64,000 bases of DNA from CAZDDI01 sp964504195 (GCA_964504195.1 CAZDDI010000008.1:49998-113997), one strand, 5' to 3'; positions 37,190-46,390 are shown, numbered from the stretch's first letter. Notes: generated by a model from the sequence alone, not told the origin. Made by a program: numbers and translations.

Positions 37190-37231
37190 CAAACGACGGC
37201 CCGCCGCATTGCACGCGGCGGGCCGTTTGTC
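37190..37231 (+). terminator. Terminator of the beta-helix gene
   Basis: A very stable stem, ACAAACGACGGCCCGCCGC with GCGGCGGGCCGTTTGT, 27 bases after the stop. Confidence 0.85.
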
Positions 37232-37414
37232 TCCCACGTATTGAGGTCTATTCGCATATCTGACTGGTGTAAAGGGCGTGATCGCGGCCTTTGCGGGCAC
37301 GAACTAGCACCTTACAGTGCCGCTCGCTTACCCCCTAACGAGAAGCCTCTCCCGGCGCGAAATACAATGGGGGTGTTTCATCTGAGGTGTATTACAATGA
37401 GCGAGCGGTGGCGT

Positions 37415-38380
37415 TCAATAGGGAGATACGCCGCGTACAATCGGCTCTATGCTTTCCTGCCTGAGCGAACGCACGCGCCCCCAACAATCAGCCTCGATGT
37501 TCCAAACCCGCTCAACTGCCGTGGGTTTAAAGTCACCATTCCCATCGCTACGCCAGGAGACCCGCCCTTCACGCAACAAGACCTGAATCCCACCATCTTT
37601 CGCCAACCGCTCCACTTTGAGCACCTCTAGTGTGAGCGCCTGCTGCACATCAGGCGGACCTTGCCGCACTCGCAACTTCGCCCGATCCTCCAGTGTAGGG
37701 ATAACGGTCCGCAACACCACATCCAACAACCGATCTGTGTGCATGTAGACGGGCAACGGAACCCGCTCGTTGAGCCGCTCCAGGTAGCTCTGAATCGCCA
37801 GCAATGTAAGTCCCGCCGTTAAGCCCCAAACAGCCAGCGCGTAGAACACAGCAAAGAACATTTTATCCAAAAAGTTAGGCGTTTCGCCACGCCACTGATA
37901 CAGCACATAAGCCACCACAAAAGCCGCTAATCCGATCACGAGCACTCCTGCCACAACCGAAAGTAACGGAAAGGCTTTGACATTATAAATCTGCGAGGCC
38001 AACAAGCGTTCGCGCCAATAGAAGCGTTTAATGTAGAGAACGCGGAAAATTACAGCTGAGACGCCAATTGCGACCAGCGTCGCCAACCAGTGATGGATAT
38101 CGGAACGCTGCGGCCAAACATAAAATGCCGCGAATAACACCGCCAACGAAGGCAGCAACCCTACCCAACCCTTGCGCCGTAACAAAAACTCGCGAAATGG
38201 TAAATACTCCCGCTCCCACACACTGACATCCGAAAGACACCGTGGACAAAGTCGCTTGCCTGTCAGCTCCGCCCCGCAGTGATGGCACAGATTACCACTG
38301 CGTCCTAAATTAGCCCCACACGCCGGACACACACACTCCTGATGTGAGTACTCACCCTGACAAGTCTTGCAAATCGGCAT
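37415..38380 (-). CDS. Zinc-ribbon membrane protein
   Basis: 321 residues. The N-terminus has three CxxC-type knuckle pairs (CKTC/CPAC, CHHC/CPRC) forming one or two zinc ribbons over residues 4-50. Four hydrophobic segments occupy about 75-210. A soluble C-terminal part (about 215-321) contains VRQGPPDVQQALTLEV and VSWRSDGNGDFKPTAVERVW. I do not recognise the family. It is the last gene of a same-strand run of eight, but a 340-bp gap with a hairpin separates it from the SagB-like gene, so it may be a separate unit. Confidence 0.65.
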   Translation of the reverse strand: MPICKTCQGEYSHQECVCPACGANLGRSGNLCHHCGAELTGKRLCPRCLSDVSVWEREYLPFREFLLRRKGWVGLLPSLAVLFAAFYVWPQRSDIHHWLATLVAIGVSAVIFRVLYIKRFYWRERLLASQIYNVKAFPLLSVVAGVLVIGLAAFVVAYVLYQWRGETPNFLDKMFFAVFYALAVWGLTAGLTLLAIQSYLERLNERVPLPVYMHTDRLLDVVLRTVIPTLEDRAKLRVRQGPPDVQQALTLEVLKVERLAKDGGIQVLLREGRVSWRSDGNGDFKPTAVERVWNIEADCWGRVRSLRQESIEPIVRGVSPY

Positions 38381-38601
38381 GAAACAACTTCCTTTCCCAA
38401 ACTACACACTATTTTTTAGCATATAACAACATCCCTATCTTCTCATAGTGTAACAGCTATTACATAAAATACAACTTTTTGCATACCTGGTAATGTATTT
38501 CATTTTTACGCATTTTACGCCCCCACCCCGCATCCGGGTTCGGGGCTTGGCGTCAATCACCCGGTGGCAGACCAATAGAGATGAAAAAACAACCCCAAAC
38601 G

Positions 38602-38636
38602 GCAACCGGGACACCCTATTCCAGTGTCCCGGTTGC
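38602..38636 (-). terminator. Hairpin after the SagB-like gene
   Basis: GCAACCGGGACAC and GTGTCCCGGTTGC form a perfect 13-bp stem about 85 bases past the SagB-like stop. A T-run on the minus strand follows only about 13 bases later, so termination is likely but not ideal. Confidence 0.6.
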
Positions 38637-38719
38637 TATTACATCCATCAATCAGTCAATATCATTAAGTTAAGGTTTGCAAGCCATCCACGAATACACG
38701 AATGTTCACAAAAAGTGTC

Positions 38720-39499
38720 TCAATCTTCAGGCTCTTCGCCCGGCACTTTACCTACCGGCGCAATGTAAACGACAAATTCATCTTTGCCATCCACATCGAG
38801 CAGGGCATCGGACAGCTTCTGGTCGTAAGCCGCAATCGCGCACGTTCCTGCACCGATAGCACCAGCCGCCAAGTAGAGGTTCTGGCACACATGTCCGGCA
38901 TCAAGCGCCACTAGTTTGGGCGAGACCACGCTATAACGCCATTCTGTCCGGTAGGGAACCGCCGTCCAGAAGAACGTCACAGCGGCCTGCGCTACAAAAT
39001 CCTGATTGAAACAGGCTTTAGCGGCTTGCTCCGGCAGGGTATCCTCGGCACGGACAAAGACCAGTGCATGTTCTAGCGACAGGTAACGATACAGCCCCGG
39101 CTCGACCCCGTTCACGCGACTGATGACTAAGTAGGTCTCAAAAGGATGCCTGGCCCCGGCAGAAGGCACTGTGCGAAATAGCGCCACGTTGTCGCGGAAG
39201 ATTTTGCGCACGCCCTGGGTAGCCCACAGCAAGAAGGCCAGCTCTTCCAGTGTCAGGGCTTCTTCAGTGTACTTGCGCCGACTTTGCCGCTGGCGAATGA
39301 GCTCCAGCAACGGCGCCATGCCTAGCGTGAATGTTTCCGGAGCCGGTAACACAACGCGCGGCGCGTCTTCCGCCACCGGCTGTTCCAGCAATGGCCTGGG
39401 CAACCGCTTTTGCTGATCCGTCTGAATGTGATCGAAGAGTTCCCAGGCTTCGCCTTTCAAAAATTCCCGGTGAATGAGGGGATCATCATGGGTGGTCAT
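38720..39499 (-). CDS. SagB/ThcOx-type nitroreductase-fold oxidoreductase
   Basis: 259 residues. The FMN-binding RQRQSRRKYTEEALTLEELAFLLWATQGV and TVPSAGARHPFETYLV (in parts) and the C-terminal GHVCQNLYLAAGAIGAGTCAI are typical of SagB/ThcOx dehydrogenases, which oxidise azolines in some peptide natural products. No YcaO cyclodehydratase is in the window, so azole formation is not implied. ATG 39499 has AGGAG six bases upstream; longer frames upstream lack support. It is the seventh gene of the radical SAM cluster, following the methyltransferase by 38 bases. Confidence 0.85.
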   Translation of the reverse strand: MTTHDDPLIHREFLKGEAWELFDHIQTDQQKRLPRPLLEQPVAEDAPRVVLPAPETFTLGMAPLLELIRQRQSRRKYTEEALTLEELAFLLWATQGVRKIFRDNVALFRTVPSAGARHPFETYLVISRVNGVEPGLYRYLSLEHALVFVRAEDTLPEQAAKACFNQDFVAQAAVTFFWTAVPYRTEWRYSVVSPKLVALDAGHVCQNLYLAAGAIGAGTCAIAAYDQKLSDALLDVDGKDEFVVYIAPVGKVPGEEPED

Positions 39500-39537
39500 A
39501 AAGGTCTCCTTTCTATAAAGAAGTGGATGGCACACAT

Positions 39538-40275
39538 TTATACAAGCCTCTTGGTTGCTGTGATGAGGAAAAACGGCAGATGTGCAATGCTTGACCACGC
39601 ACCCTGCGTAGTGTGCGCTTGAGAACGGTTACGCGCTTGCTGTAAAACATCCCGCTCGGTGGAGGTAAGGGGTAATGCTTCGAGCAGCGCGAATCGTGCT
39701 ACGTCGGGAGGAAACAGTTGTTCCAACAAATCCACGCGCGTGGTAAACCCAGCGGATTCCAGCAGCGCGGGCAGCTGGCGACCTACATAGGGATTGGCAC
39801 CTGCGCGCGTCAGCCCGGCTAGCCACACCTCACGGGTCGCGCTTTCCGGCGGATACTCGATCATGCCGCCGTAGTCTGGCTCTAGGGCGATGAAGACCCC
39901 GCCAGGTTGCAAGACACGCCAAACCTCACGCGTCACAGCATCCAGCGGAGTGATCCAGAGCAGCGCGAGTTGGCAAAACAACAGATCGAACGCAGCAGAA
40001 GCAAACGGCAACCGGCGCGCATCGCCGTTGACACGCTGCGCGCCGGTAAAAGGTTCGGAATCATGCAAGGCGGTGTGCAGTAGATCGAGCGCCGTTACCT
40101 GCCCGCCGCAGCGCCGCACAAGCTCTCCGATGACAGCGCCCCGGCCTGCGCCTAAGTCCAACACGCTACGCCGGTGCGCTATCGCGGCGCGGCGCAACAG
40201 TCGCGCGCGGGCCGGGGCTAACCACTTCGCCTGTTTCTCCAACAGAGCAGCGGAAGGTAAAGAGAAATCGCTCAT
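39538..40275 (-). CDS. Class I SAM-dependent methyltransferase
   Basis: 245 residues with Rossmann methyltransferase motifs: VLDLGAGRGAV (motif I), ALDLLHTAL (acidic loop), GDARRLPFASAAFDLLFCQ (motifs II/III) and VLQPGGVFIALEPDYGG. The substrate is unknown; the cluster context makes a modified peptide or protein tail possible. A 130-bp gap with a REP-like sequence separates it from the Cys-tailed membrane protein gene upstream. Confidence 0.83.
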   Translation of the reverse strand: MSDFSLPSAALLEKQAKWLAPARARLLRRAAIAHRRSVLDLGAGRGAVIGELVRRCGGQVTALDLLHTALHDSEPFTGAQRVNGDARRLPFASAAFDLLFCQLALLWITPLDAVTREVWRVLQPGGVFIALEPDYGGMIEYPPESATREVWLAGLTRAGANPYVGRQLPALLESAGFTTRVDLLEQLFPPDVARFALLEALPLTSTERDVLQQARNRSQAHTTQGAWSSIAHLPFFLITATKRLV

Positions 40276-40350
40276 GGGTCTACAAAGACTTCACCGCAGA
40301 GTTCACAAAGAACGTGAACATTTTTTAAGAATCTATCCGAAAACTTGTGG

Positions 40351-40400
40351 TGGTTTCGACAGGCTCAGCCACCAACAGGGCTGCGGCAGGCTCAGCCACC
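40351..40400. repeat. TTTCGACAGGCTCAGCCACC repeat pair
   Basis: Two adjacent variants of the CGACAGGCTCAGCCACC repeat; the same core appears at 52420-52442 and, inverted, near 49281. Confidence 0.6.
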
Positions 40401-40407
40401 GTTTGAA

Positions 40408-42282
40408 TCAGCGTCCGCCGCCAGCACATGCGCAGGCGCACGCACAGCCCGCACACGCGCACGAGCTGCCGCCGCCCCCGCCCCCACCGCTGCTCCCGCT
40501 CGATTCGGACATAGCCTTGAAGATGTCCCCGGTCACACGGTCTACCCCGCTAAGGTTGAGCAGTCCGCTCGGCCCGCCGCCCAGCGATTTGGGCAGAATG
40601 GCCCCCGCCAACCCACCGGCCGTTCCCTCGGCCCAGCCGGCAAAGGAGCGCGATACATCGCCGAAGCTCGTACGCCCACCAGGCGCAGCCGGCGAGGTCG
40701 GCGCGCTCCGCGCCTGTGCGCCACCACCGCCGCTAGTCTGCCGCGCCCATCGCGGCCAGTAATGATACCCGCCCATATTGAAAACAGTAGGATACGCATT
40801 GTCCATCATCACCCACGGCGAGTATTTGTCCAGGAATTCCTCGCGCTGCTCCACGATGTTGATTCCCTGCGCTTGCTGCATCGCGCGGGTAATGATTTTA
40901 CGATAATAATCCTGTGTATCGGAGAGATCGAACTTTTTCATCTTGGCAACGGTCTGATCAATCAGCCCGCGCATCGCTAGCCCGAAATCCAGCTTCCCCA
41001 ACGGCTTGTCCGCCCCAGCCTCGATAATATCCAGAAAGGCGTTCTCATATTTGTGGATGACGGTCCCGCGGTCTTGCGCGGCTTCCTGACGGAACTTCTG
41101 CCGCTCGCGGGGTTTGGTAAGTTTATGGTTGACAACCGCAAACGCCTCTACCACTTCCACGGTCAAAGGTTCTTCTTTAAGTTGGCGGAGCACACCTTTT
41201 TCCAGTAGCCCAAAAACCACCAGCGTCAATATCTTGTTGAGCGGCAACTCCAGCAGTACGGCTGCCTCCGGCGCGGTTAGCCCGCGCTTGATACCCCCTC
41301 CTTCCACTTGAGCGATAGGTGGCAGGTAGGTTTTACGCCGCCCGCGCAACGAGAATTCATTGAAAAGAATTAGGGCTGGCAGAATCGGGACTGCCGCCAG
41401 CAACACCCCAGCCGAAACTGAGCCTAGCCAGATCAGCCCACACGCCAGCAGCACGTACACCGTAAACCCGGTGCCGCCGGAGAAGCGGAAAAAGAGCCAC
41501 GTGAACCCAATGAACAGTCCCGCCAACAATGTGAAGCGCACGGCCGGATTATCATCCACCCACTTTGCCGCCAGTTGGAAAGCGTTCATGCGAATCACAT
41601 TCGTCATCCCGCGTTGGGGGAAAGATACGCCTACCCTATGTGCTTGGGTGAATTTCGCTGCCGGGAAATGCCAACCCACGGCTACGCGATCACCGTCTGC
41701 CGCGCCGTAGATAACTTTATTGTCAAAGGGGCGATCCTGATAGAGCACCTCGTCTGGTTGAATCCCTGGCAACATATAGACTACAATCCAAAGATCGGTG
41801 GTGCCTTGTACCAGGCTAGAATCGAACCAGGTAGGCGTGATCTGGAACGAGGCATTTTCCTTGTTGGTAGTATCCTGATACACCATGTCTGGCATAACAC
41901 ATTCGAAGTGTAGCGTGCCTTCTTGCCCGGCGCGAATACTATGCGCTCCCAACGGTATTTCCACGCCGATAGCGATCTCCTCCGAGCGCCGGATGGTGGG
42001 TAGCGCATTGCCATCAAGCGAGGCGCGCATAGTGCTGATGTTGTACCCGCGGTGCGGCAGGCCAATGTCTACAATATCAATGGCATGCGCGCCGCTGGCG
42101 TTTTGGAAGGTAATATCATAGATGATGCGGGCAGAGCCATCGCTTTGCAGGTACACTTGCATCTGCACCTCCGGCACAGAAAAACGATAGCTTTGCGCTG
42201 TGACAGGACTACTGCCAACCATCCCCAACAATAGCATGAGCGCCAATACAGCTAGCAATCCGATATAACGCGATTTTCTCAT
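40408..42282 (-). CDS. DUF2207-like membrane protein with Gly-rich and six-Cys tail
   Basis: 624 residues. Signal sequence (about 1-30), a beta-rich extracytoplasmic domain (about 31-255) with DUF2207-like features (VQMQVYLQSDGSARIIYDIT), two to three membrane segments (about 270-345), and a cytoplasmic segment with GLTAPEAAVLLELPLNKIL resembling domains of similar membrane proteins. The end is Gly/Ser-rich and finishes SSCACAGCACACACAGGGR, with cysteines at 608, 610, 613, 615, 617 and 619. This Cys tail is unlike the rest of the protein and lies 10 bases downstream of RRE/radical SAM-type genes, so it is a candidate modification substrate. ATG 42282 has AGGAGG six bases upstream. Confidence 0.8.
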   Translation of the reverse strand: MRKSRYIGLLAVLALMLLLGMVGSSPVTAQSYRFSVPEVQMQVYLQSDGSARIIYDITFQNASGAHAIDIVDIGLPHRGYNISTMRASLDGNALPTIRRSEEIAIGVEIPLGAHSIRAGQEGTLHFECVMPDMVYQDTTNKENASFQITPTWFDSSLVQGTTDLWIVVYMLPGIQPDEVLYQDRPFDNKVIYGAADGDRVAVGWHFPAAKFTQAHRVGVSFPQRGMTNVIRMNAFQLAAKWVDDNPAVRFTLLAGLFIGFTWLFFRFSGGTGFTVYVLLACGLIWLGSVSAGVLLAAVPILPALILFNEFSLRGRRKTYLPPIAQVEGGGIKRGLTAPEAAVLLELPLNKILTLVVFGLLEKGVLRQLKEEPLTVEVVEAFAVVNHKLTKPRERQKFRQEAAQDRGTVIHKYENAFLDIIEAGADKPLGKLDFGLAMRGLIDQTVAKMKKFDLSDTQDYYRKIITRAMQQAQGINIVEQREEFLDKYSPWVMMDNAYPTVFNMGGYHYWPRWARQTSGGGGAQARSAPTSPAAPGGRTSFGDVSRSFAGWAEGTAGGLAGAILPKSLGGGPSGLLNLSGVDRVTGDIFKAMSESSGSSGGGGGGGSSCACAGCACACACAGGGR

Positions 42283-42292
42283 CACATACCTC

Positions 42293-43582
42293 CTATACTT
42301 GCGCCCAACCGGCTGGTTCACGCGGGCAGTCTGCCGCGCAGATAGTGAGGCCGGGGCAATGCTCACAATGGGTGGGGCTTTCCACCCGCTCACGGTAACG
42401 CACAAAGGCCGCATCATCCCAAATAGTAGGCCAGGAATCGGTCAGCAGATTGCCAGCAGCCCGCGCCGGGCCGCGCGGCGGCAGCACCGTCCCATCCGGC
42501 TCGATATGCACGGCCACATCGCCGGAAGTGCGCGGCCCTTCCAGAACTTGCTCGATCAGCGTACGCACTGGATCACGTTGCACGGGCGGATTCCAGAGGA
42601 AACGCAGCCCCGTCTCAGCCGCGATCTCTTCCACCTGTGTGGCGACTTGCGGCATAGCATCGGCCAGCAGCACGCCCGCTTGCGCGACCTCTGGGGCGGT
42701 GGTGACATAAGCCACAAACGCGACGCTGTCTACGCCTAGCCGGAGCATCTCCACTGCCGTTTCTTCCAGCCGGTTGGCGGTCTGCGTAAGCAGCGGCATT
42801 TCAGCTACCGCGCAGATTTCGTTTGCTTCTAGCCAATCGAAGAGCGCAATCGCTTGCGCGTGATCACCCTCCCCGCACAGCGCATCGTGGATTTCCGGAT
42901 CGTCTGCCACGAAGAGCAGCCGGACGTAATCCACACCAGCTTGCACCAGAGCTGCGAGCAAGCCCTCTTGGGCGAGATCACTGGCGCGCCCGCGCACCCC
43001 GGCGATCATGCCCAGGTCTTCAGCGCGCTCGACGGCACGGATGAGGTGCTCGGCCTCCAAATCGGGCGGCGCGTACAGACAGATATGGGGAATCGCCACC
43101 TCCCACAGACGGTCAATCAAAGGCACAAGCGTGGCGGGCGAGGCCAAGCGCACATCGGCCTGCAACGGTGCAATCAGCTCCGCATTACGCGGGGAGAGTG
43201 CCGGGTCATCGAGGTTGAAAATGGGGTACAGATCGCCGCGTGTCGTAAGTGCGGCGATTAGCGCGCGCACCTGCTCCAAATCGGCCTGCATCGTCTCGGT
43301 AGCTGCACCGTGGAAGTGCGTGGTTAAATCACGCACAATCGCGGCCTCGTCTTTACCATCCAGCAAATCTTTGACAATCAGCGTACCGGTAGGAGTCAAG
43401 CGCGCCCCAGCATTAGCATTGACAATCAACATGCCAGAACCGTCACGTTCTACGCGCAAGTGAAAGCGGTTGAAGTCTCCAGCGGTCTCCTGAATAAATG
43501 CGTAGAGGCCCGGCTCTAACGGCGAAGGCGCAGTCGGGCGACGAATGATAAACATATCTCTAAGCCAATCTTGTAATGGCAT
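42293..43582 (-). CDS. RRE-containing pseudo-radical SAM/SPASM protein
   Basis: 429 residues. The N-terminus (about 35-115) is a PqqD-like RiPP recognition element (LTPTGTLIVKDLLDG), followed by a TIM-barrel-like region and a C-terminal SPASM-like part (VAVHIEPDGTVLP, AGNLL, then CEHCPGLTICAADCP). It aligns by eye with the radical SAM enzyme two genes upstream over its whole length, but the CX3CX2C site reads ASPATLVP and the first auxiliary-cluster cysteines are gone. Only the last four cysteines remain. It is therefore predicted to be catalytically inactive as a radical SAM enzyme and may bind substrate or regulate its paralogue. GGAGG lies five bases before the ATG. Confidence 0.82.
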   Translation of the reverse strand: MPLQDWLRDMFIIRRPTAPSPLEPGLYAFIQETAGDFNRFHLRVERDGSGMLIVNANAGARLTPTGTLIVKDLLDGKDEAAIVRDLTTHFHGAATETMQADLEQVRALIAALTTRGDLYPIFNLDDPALSPRNAELIAPLQADVRLASPATLVPLIDRLWEVAIPHICLYAPPDLEAEHLIRAVERAEDLGMIAGVRGRASDLAQEGLLAALVQAGVDYVRLLFVADDPEIHDALCGEGDHAQAIALFDWLEANEICAVAEMPLLTQTANRLEETAVEMLRLGVDSVAFVAYVTTAPEVAQAGVLLADAMPQVATQVEEIAAETGLRFLWNPPVQRDPVRTLIEQVLEGPRTSGDVAVHIEPDGTVLPPRGPARAAGNLLTDSWPTIWDDAAFVRYRERVESPTHCEHCPGLTICAADCPREPAGWAQV

Positions 43583-43686
43583 GATAACCTCCTCGTATAG
43601 AAGTAGCTAACGCGAACAGCCTAGCTCCCCCGCCAAGCGGACAAATTCATTACACAGGCTGGATTGCCGCTCACCCTACAGCTGGC

Positions 43687-44505
43687 TCAAGCCGGCAATC
43701 CAGCATCCAGGAATTGTGCCAACACAGCGTTGACCTGCATCGGTTGCTCTACCGTACAAATATGCCCAGCCTCCGCAATGATCTCCAACTGCGCACCAGG
43801 AATACGCGCCGCCATATCCCGGGCTTCGTGTGGGGGACGCGAGCGATCATCCGCGCCCACAACAATGAGCGTAGGCGCAGTAATTTCCCCTAATCGCTCC
43901 AATACCGAGTTACGTCCGAAAATGCCCCGTCCGAGAGCTACGATGCTGGGGATGTTAACCGCAGGCGTAGCCGTAAGCCGCTGCTGAAATGCGGCAATGG
44001 GCGGAAGGGCTTTGTCCATTGAAACTTGGGCAAAAAAGAAGGGGGTGGCGGCCTGCACAATGGGCGGCGGCATGACCCCCGCCTTTTCAACCACATCCAA
44101 CATCTGAAAAAAACGAGCCTGACTTGCAGGCGGTTCGGAGCCTACATGCGTATCCATCAATATGAGTGCAGCGATTGCTTCTGAATGATTCAGAGCTAAG
44201 TGTGTCCCCCACATGCCGCCAACTGAAAGCCCAACCATAGCAAAACGTTCCAAACCCAGCGCCTGTGCAAACGTCCAATAATCTTCGGCTAACATTTCGA
44301 CCGTGTAAGGAATTTCCGGCAACGGCTCGGAGCGCCCATGCGCCCACAATTCGGGAACAATACACCGGTAACGGGTTGCCAATTCAGCGACTTGCGCGTC
44401 CCACATCACAGCGTCCCACAAATAGCTATGTCCAAACAATAGCGGGAAGCCAGTGCCGGACTCTGTGTAATACATACGCTTGCCTTTGATAGTTATATAA
44501 GCCAT
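43687..44505 (-). CDS. Alpha/beta hydrolase
   Basis: 272 residues from ATG 44505 (AGGAG nine bases upstream). The catalytic triad is visible: Ser in GLSVGGMWG, Asp in VVGADDRS and His in EAGHICTVEQP, in an enol-lactonase/esterase-like alpha/beta-hydrolase frame with HG-type oxyanion segment GHSYLWDAVMWD. It lies between the active and degenerate radical SAM genes. A role in cleaving a modified product or an ester is possible but unproven. A stem (CTGGATTGCCG and CGGCAATCCAG) spans its stop codon. Confidence 0.86.
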   Translation of the reverse strand: MAYITIKGKRMYYTESGTGFPLLFGHSYLWDAVMWDAQVAELATRYRCIVPELWAHGRSEPLPEIPYTVEMLAEDYWTFAQALGLERFAMVGLSVGGMWGTHLALNHSEAIAALILMDTHVGSEPPASQARFFQMLDVVEKAGVMPPPIVQAATPFFFAQVSMDKALPPIAAFQQRLTATPAVNIPSIVALGRGIFGRNSVLERLGEITAPTLIVVGADDRSRPPHEARDMAARIPGAQLEIIAEAGHICTVEQPMQVNAVLAQFLDAGLPA

Positions 44506-44582
44506 CGCATGGGTCTCCTTTACATTGATGTGATTTCTACAGAAAATTACCAACAAAACTTTGCAAGAGTCAGACAGTGTCT

Positions 44583-46016
44583 TCAACGGCTCCGCGCGCG
44601 CCCGCAACCGCGCTCGGCGGCGCGAACACCCTGCCGCGCTTCGCGTTCCAGGCGGCAACCGCCCGCGCAGAGGGCCAAATCAGGGCAATCCCAACACATT
44701 TCTGGTAAGCCACAGCCCACTGGGTCTTCCTCGCGATCACGAAAGCTATGGAATAGCGCGCCATCCCAGATTGCCCCCCACGGATCGTGCAGGATGTTGC
44801 CAGCGGTGACGTAATACGATTGGCACGGCAGCACATCACCGTTCGGCTCGATGCACATCGAATACTCACCCGCATTGCAGCGCTTCGGCCCTAAGCCCAA
44901 CGCCACGGGTGAAAGCTGGCAATACTCCGTAGGCGTGTACCAGAGAAAGCGCATTCCCAAGTCCACCGCCCGGTCGCGCACGGCGCACAACACCGGCTCC
45001 AGTTCCGCCGTGGGGATGGCCTCCGGGTCGGCTACACCACCGCCTGCATAAATCATCCCATTCATGGCGAAAGTGCGTAACCCCAAACCATGCAAGAAAT
45101 CCACCAGCGTCAATGCCTGCCCTACGGTACGACGGGTGAGCGTAGTATTGGTGATGGTATGCAGCCCAGCGGCAAGCGCATTCTCGATGCCACGCACGGT
45201 CTGGGCGAACGCCGCCGCGCCCACGACGGCATTGTGCAGTTCCGGATCATGCGCCGCCAACGTAATCTGTACATGATCGAGACCCGCCTGCGCCAGGGCT
45301 TGTGTATAAGCCAGGTCGGATAACCGTCGCCCGTTGGTGTTGATGCCGGTAATCTGTCCAGCATTCTCAGCATGGCGGATGAGCGTGAGCAAATCAGGGT
45401 ACAAGGTCGGCTCACCGCCAGTGAAGATGAGATGCGGCACACCGAGTTCCGCCAGCACATCCAGCACACGCAACCACTCGACGGTGGTCAGCGAGGCCAT
45501 GGTAAAGCGGCCCGGCTCGTTGTAGCAGTGCGCGCAGGCATTGTTACACTCGTAAGTGAGCGCCAGGTCTACTTTGTAAGGTGCGTTGACGGGCTTGCTG
45601 AACAAGTCCACATGCTCCAGTTCGCCCAGCGCGCACGTTGGGCAACCCGTAGGAGGCTGGCGCAATGTCTCAACGAGCGCGTACATGCGGGCGAGTTCTT
45701 GCTGGAGCTGGGTAGGCGAGACGCGCGCGTAACGGCGTGCCAGATGCACGCGCGCCGCGCCCTGCGGAACACCATCCAACGCCAGCTTAACCATCTCTGC
45801 GCCAGTGGCGTTGAGATGGATGGCCTCGGTCACATCCACGAAGAGAATACCGCTACCGTTCTGATCAATGCGCAAGTGGATGCGAGTTTGCCCGCCGGGC
45901 AGCGCTACGCGATAAGTGTGCAATCCCGGTTGCGGCGGCGGGGGTGGGTGAAAAACAGCGGTCAGCCCCGCCCACCACGCGCGGGGCGATGCTTCAGACA
46001 GAGCGGGAACTACCAC
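44583..46016 (-). CDS. RRE-radical SAM-SPASM enzyme
   Basis: 477 residues. A PqqD-like RRE (about 40-120, LNATGAEMVKLALDG), a CPTC pair (125-128), the radical SAM core with C157-x3-C161-x2-C164 (CNNACAHC) and the GGEP motif (200-203), and a SPASM domain with multiple cysteines (CNAGEYSMCIEPNGDVLPC; CWDCPDLALCAGGC). Enzymes of this architecture modify peptide or protein substrates, making for example thioether links. The GTG start at 46016 overlaps the last codons of the zinc-ribbon gene by seven bases. Substrate not known; the six-Cys tail encoded downstream is a candidate. The C-terminal 22 residues are basic and Arg-rich. Confidence 0.93.
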   Translation of the reverse strand: MVVPALSEASPRAWWAGLTAVFHPPPPPQPGLHTYRVALPGGQTRIHLRIDQNGSGILFVDVTEAIHLNATGAEMVKLALDGVPQGAARVHLARRYARVSPTQLQQELARMYALVETLRQPPTGCPTCALGELEHVDLFSKPVNAPYKVDLALTYECNNACAHCYNEPGRFTMASLTTVEWLRVLDVLAELGVPHLIFTGGEPTLYPDLLTLIRHAENAGQITGINTNGRRLSDLAYTQALAQAGLDHVQITLAAHDPELHNAVVGAAAFAQTVRGIENALAAGLHTITNTTLTRRTVGQALTLVDFLHGLGLRTFAMNGMIYAGGGVADPEAIPTAELEPVLCAVRDRAVDLGMRFLWYTPTEYCQLSPVALGLGPKRCNAGEYSMCIEPNGDVLPCQSYYVTAGNILHDPWGAIWDGALFHSFRDREEDPVGCGLPEMCWDCPDLALCAGGCRLEREARQGVRAAERGCGRARSR

Positions 46017-46351
46017 TTAGGGGCCTCTTCGAGCTGATACGATGAACCACAGTAGGGACAGTTAACATAAATCGCGCCCAATTTAACTTCCAGCGTGTCC
46101 TGGCTGAGCGCGCCACCGCAACTACGGCATTTCATTTGTTCCAACGCAACATCGCCTGTGAGATCAATTTTCTGGATGATGGTGGTCTCCTGCTGCTTGG
46201 GGCGCATCTTGGTCAGGTAGATCATCACCCCGGCTGCCCCCATCAGCACCACGCCCACAATCACGCGCACAAACGAACCGGCGGAACCGACGACGAACAA
46301 CAGGCCAAATAAACCCAAGACAACCGCAATTAAGTAGATAGCAAGTTCCAT
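46010..46351 (-). CDS. Small membrane protein with zinc ribbon
   Basis: 113 residues. Two membrane helices (about 3-25 and 27-46) and a cytoplasmic zinc ribbon with CRSC and CPYC pairs. It is the first gene of the radical SAM cluster and its stop overlaps the next start by seven bases. ATG 46351 has GAGGAGG eight bases upstream. It may anchor the cluster products at the membrane; family unrecognised. Confidence 0.72.
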   Translation of the reverse strand: MELAIYLIAVVLGLFGLLFVVGSAGSFVRVIVGVVLMGAAGVMIYLTKMRPKQQETTIIQKIDLTGDVALEQMKCRSCGGALSQDTLEVKLGAIYVNCPYCGSSYQLEEAPKW

Positions 46352-46390
46352 CCTACAAACCTCCTCTGAAAATGGCGAATAGCAAATCAC

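Noticed and set aside
38720..39499. Azole/azoline RiPP cluster based on the SagB-like gene
   Set aside because: No YcaO cyclodehydratase or short Cys/Ser/Thr-rich precursor ORF is present, so azole chemistry is not supported.
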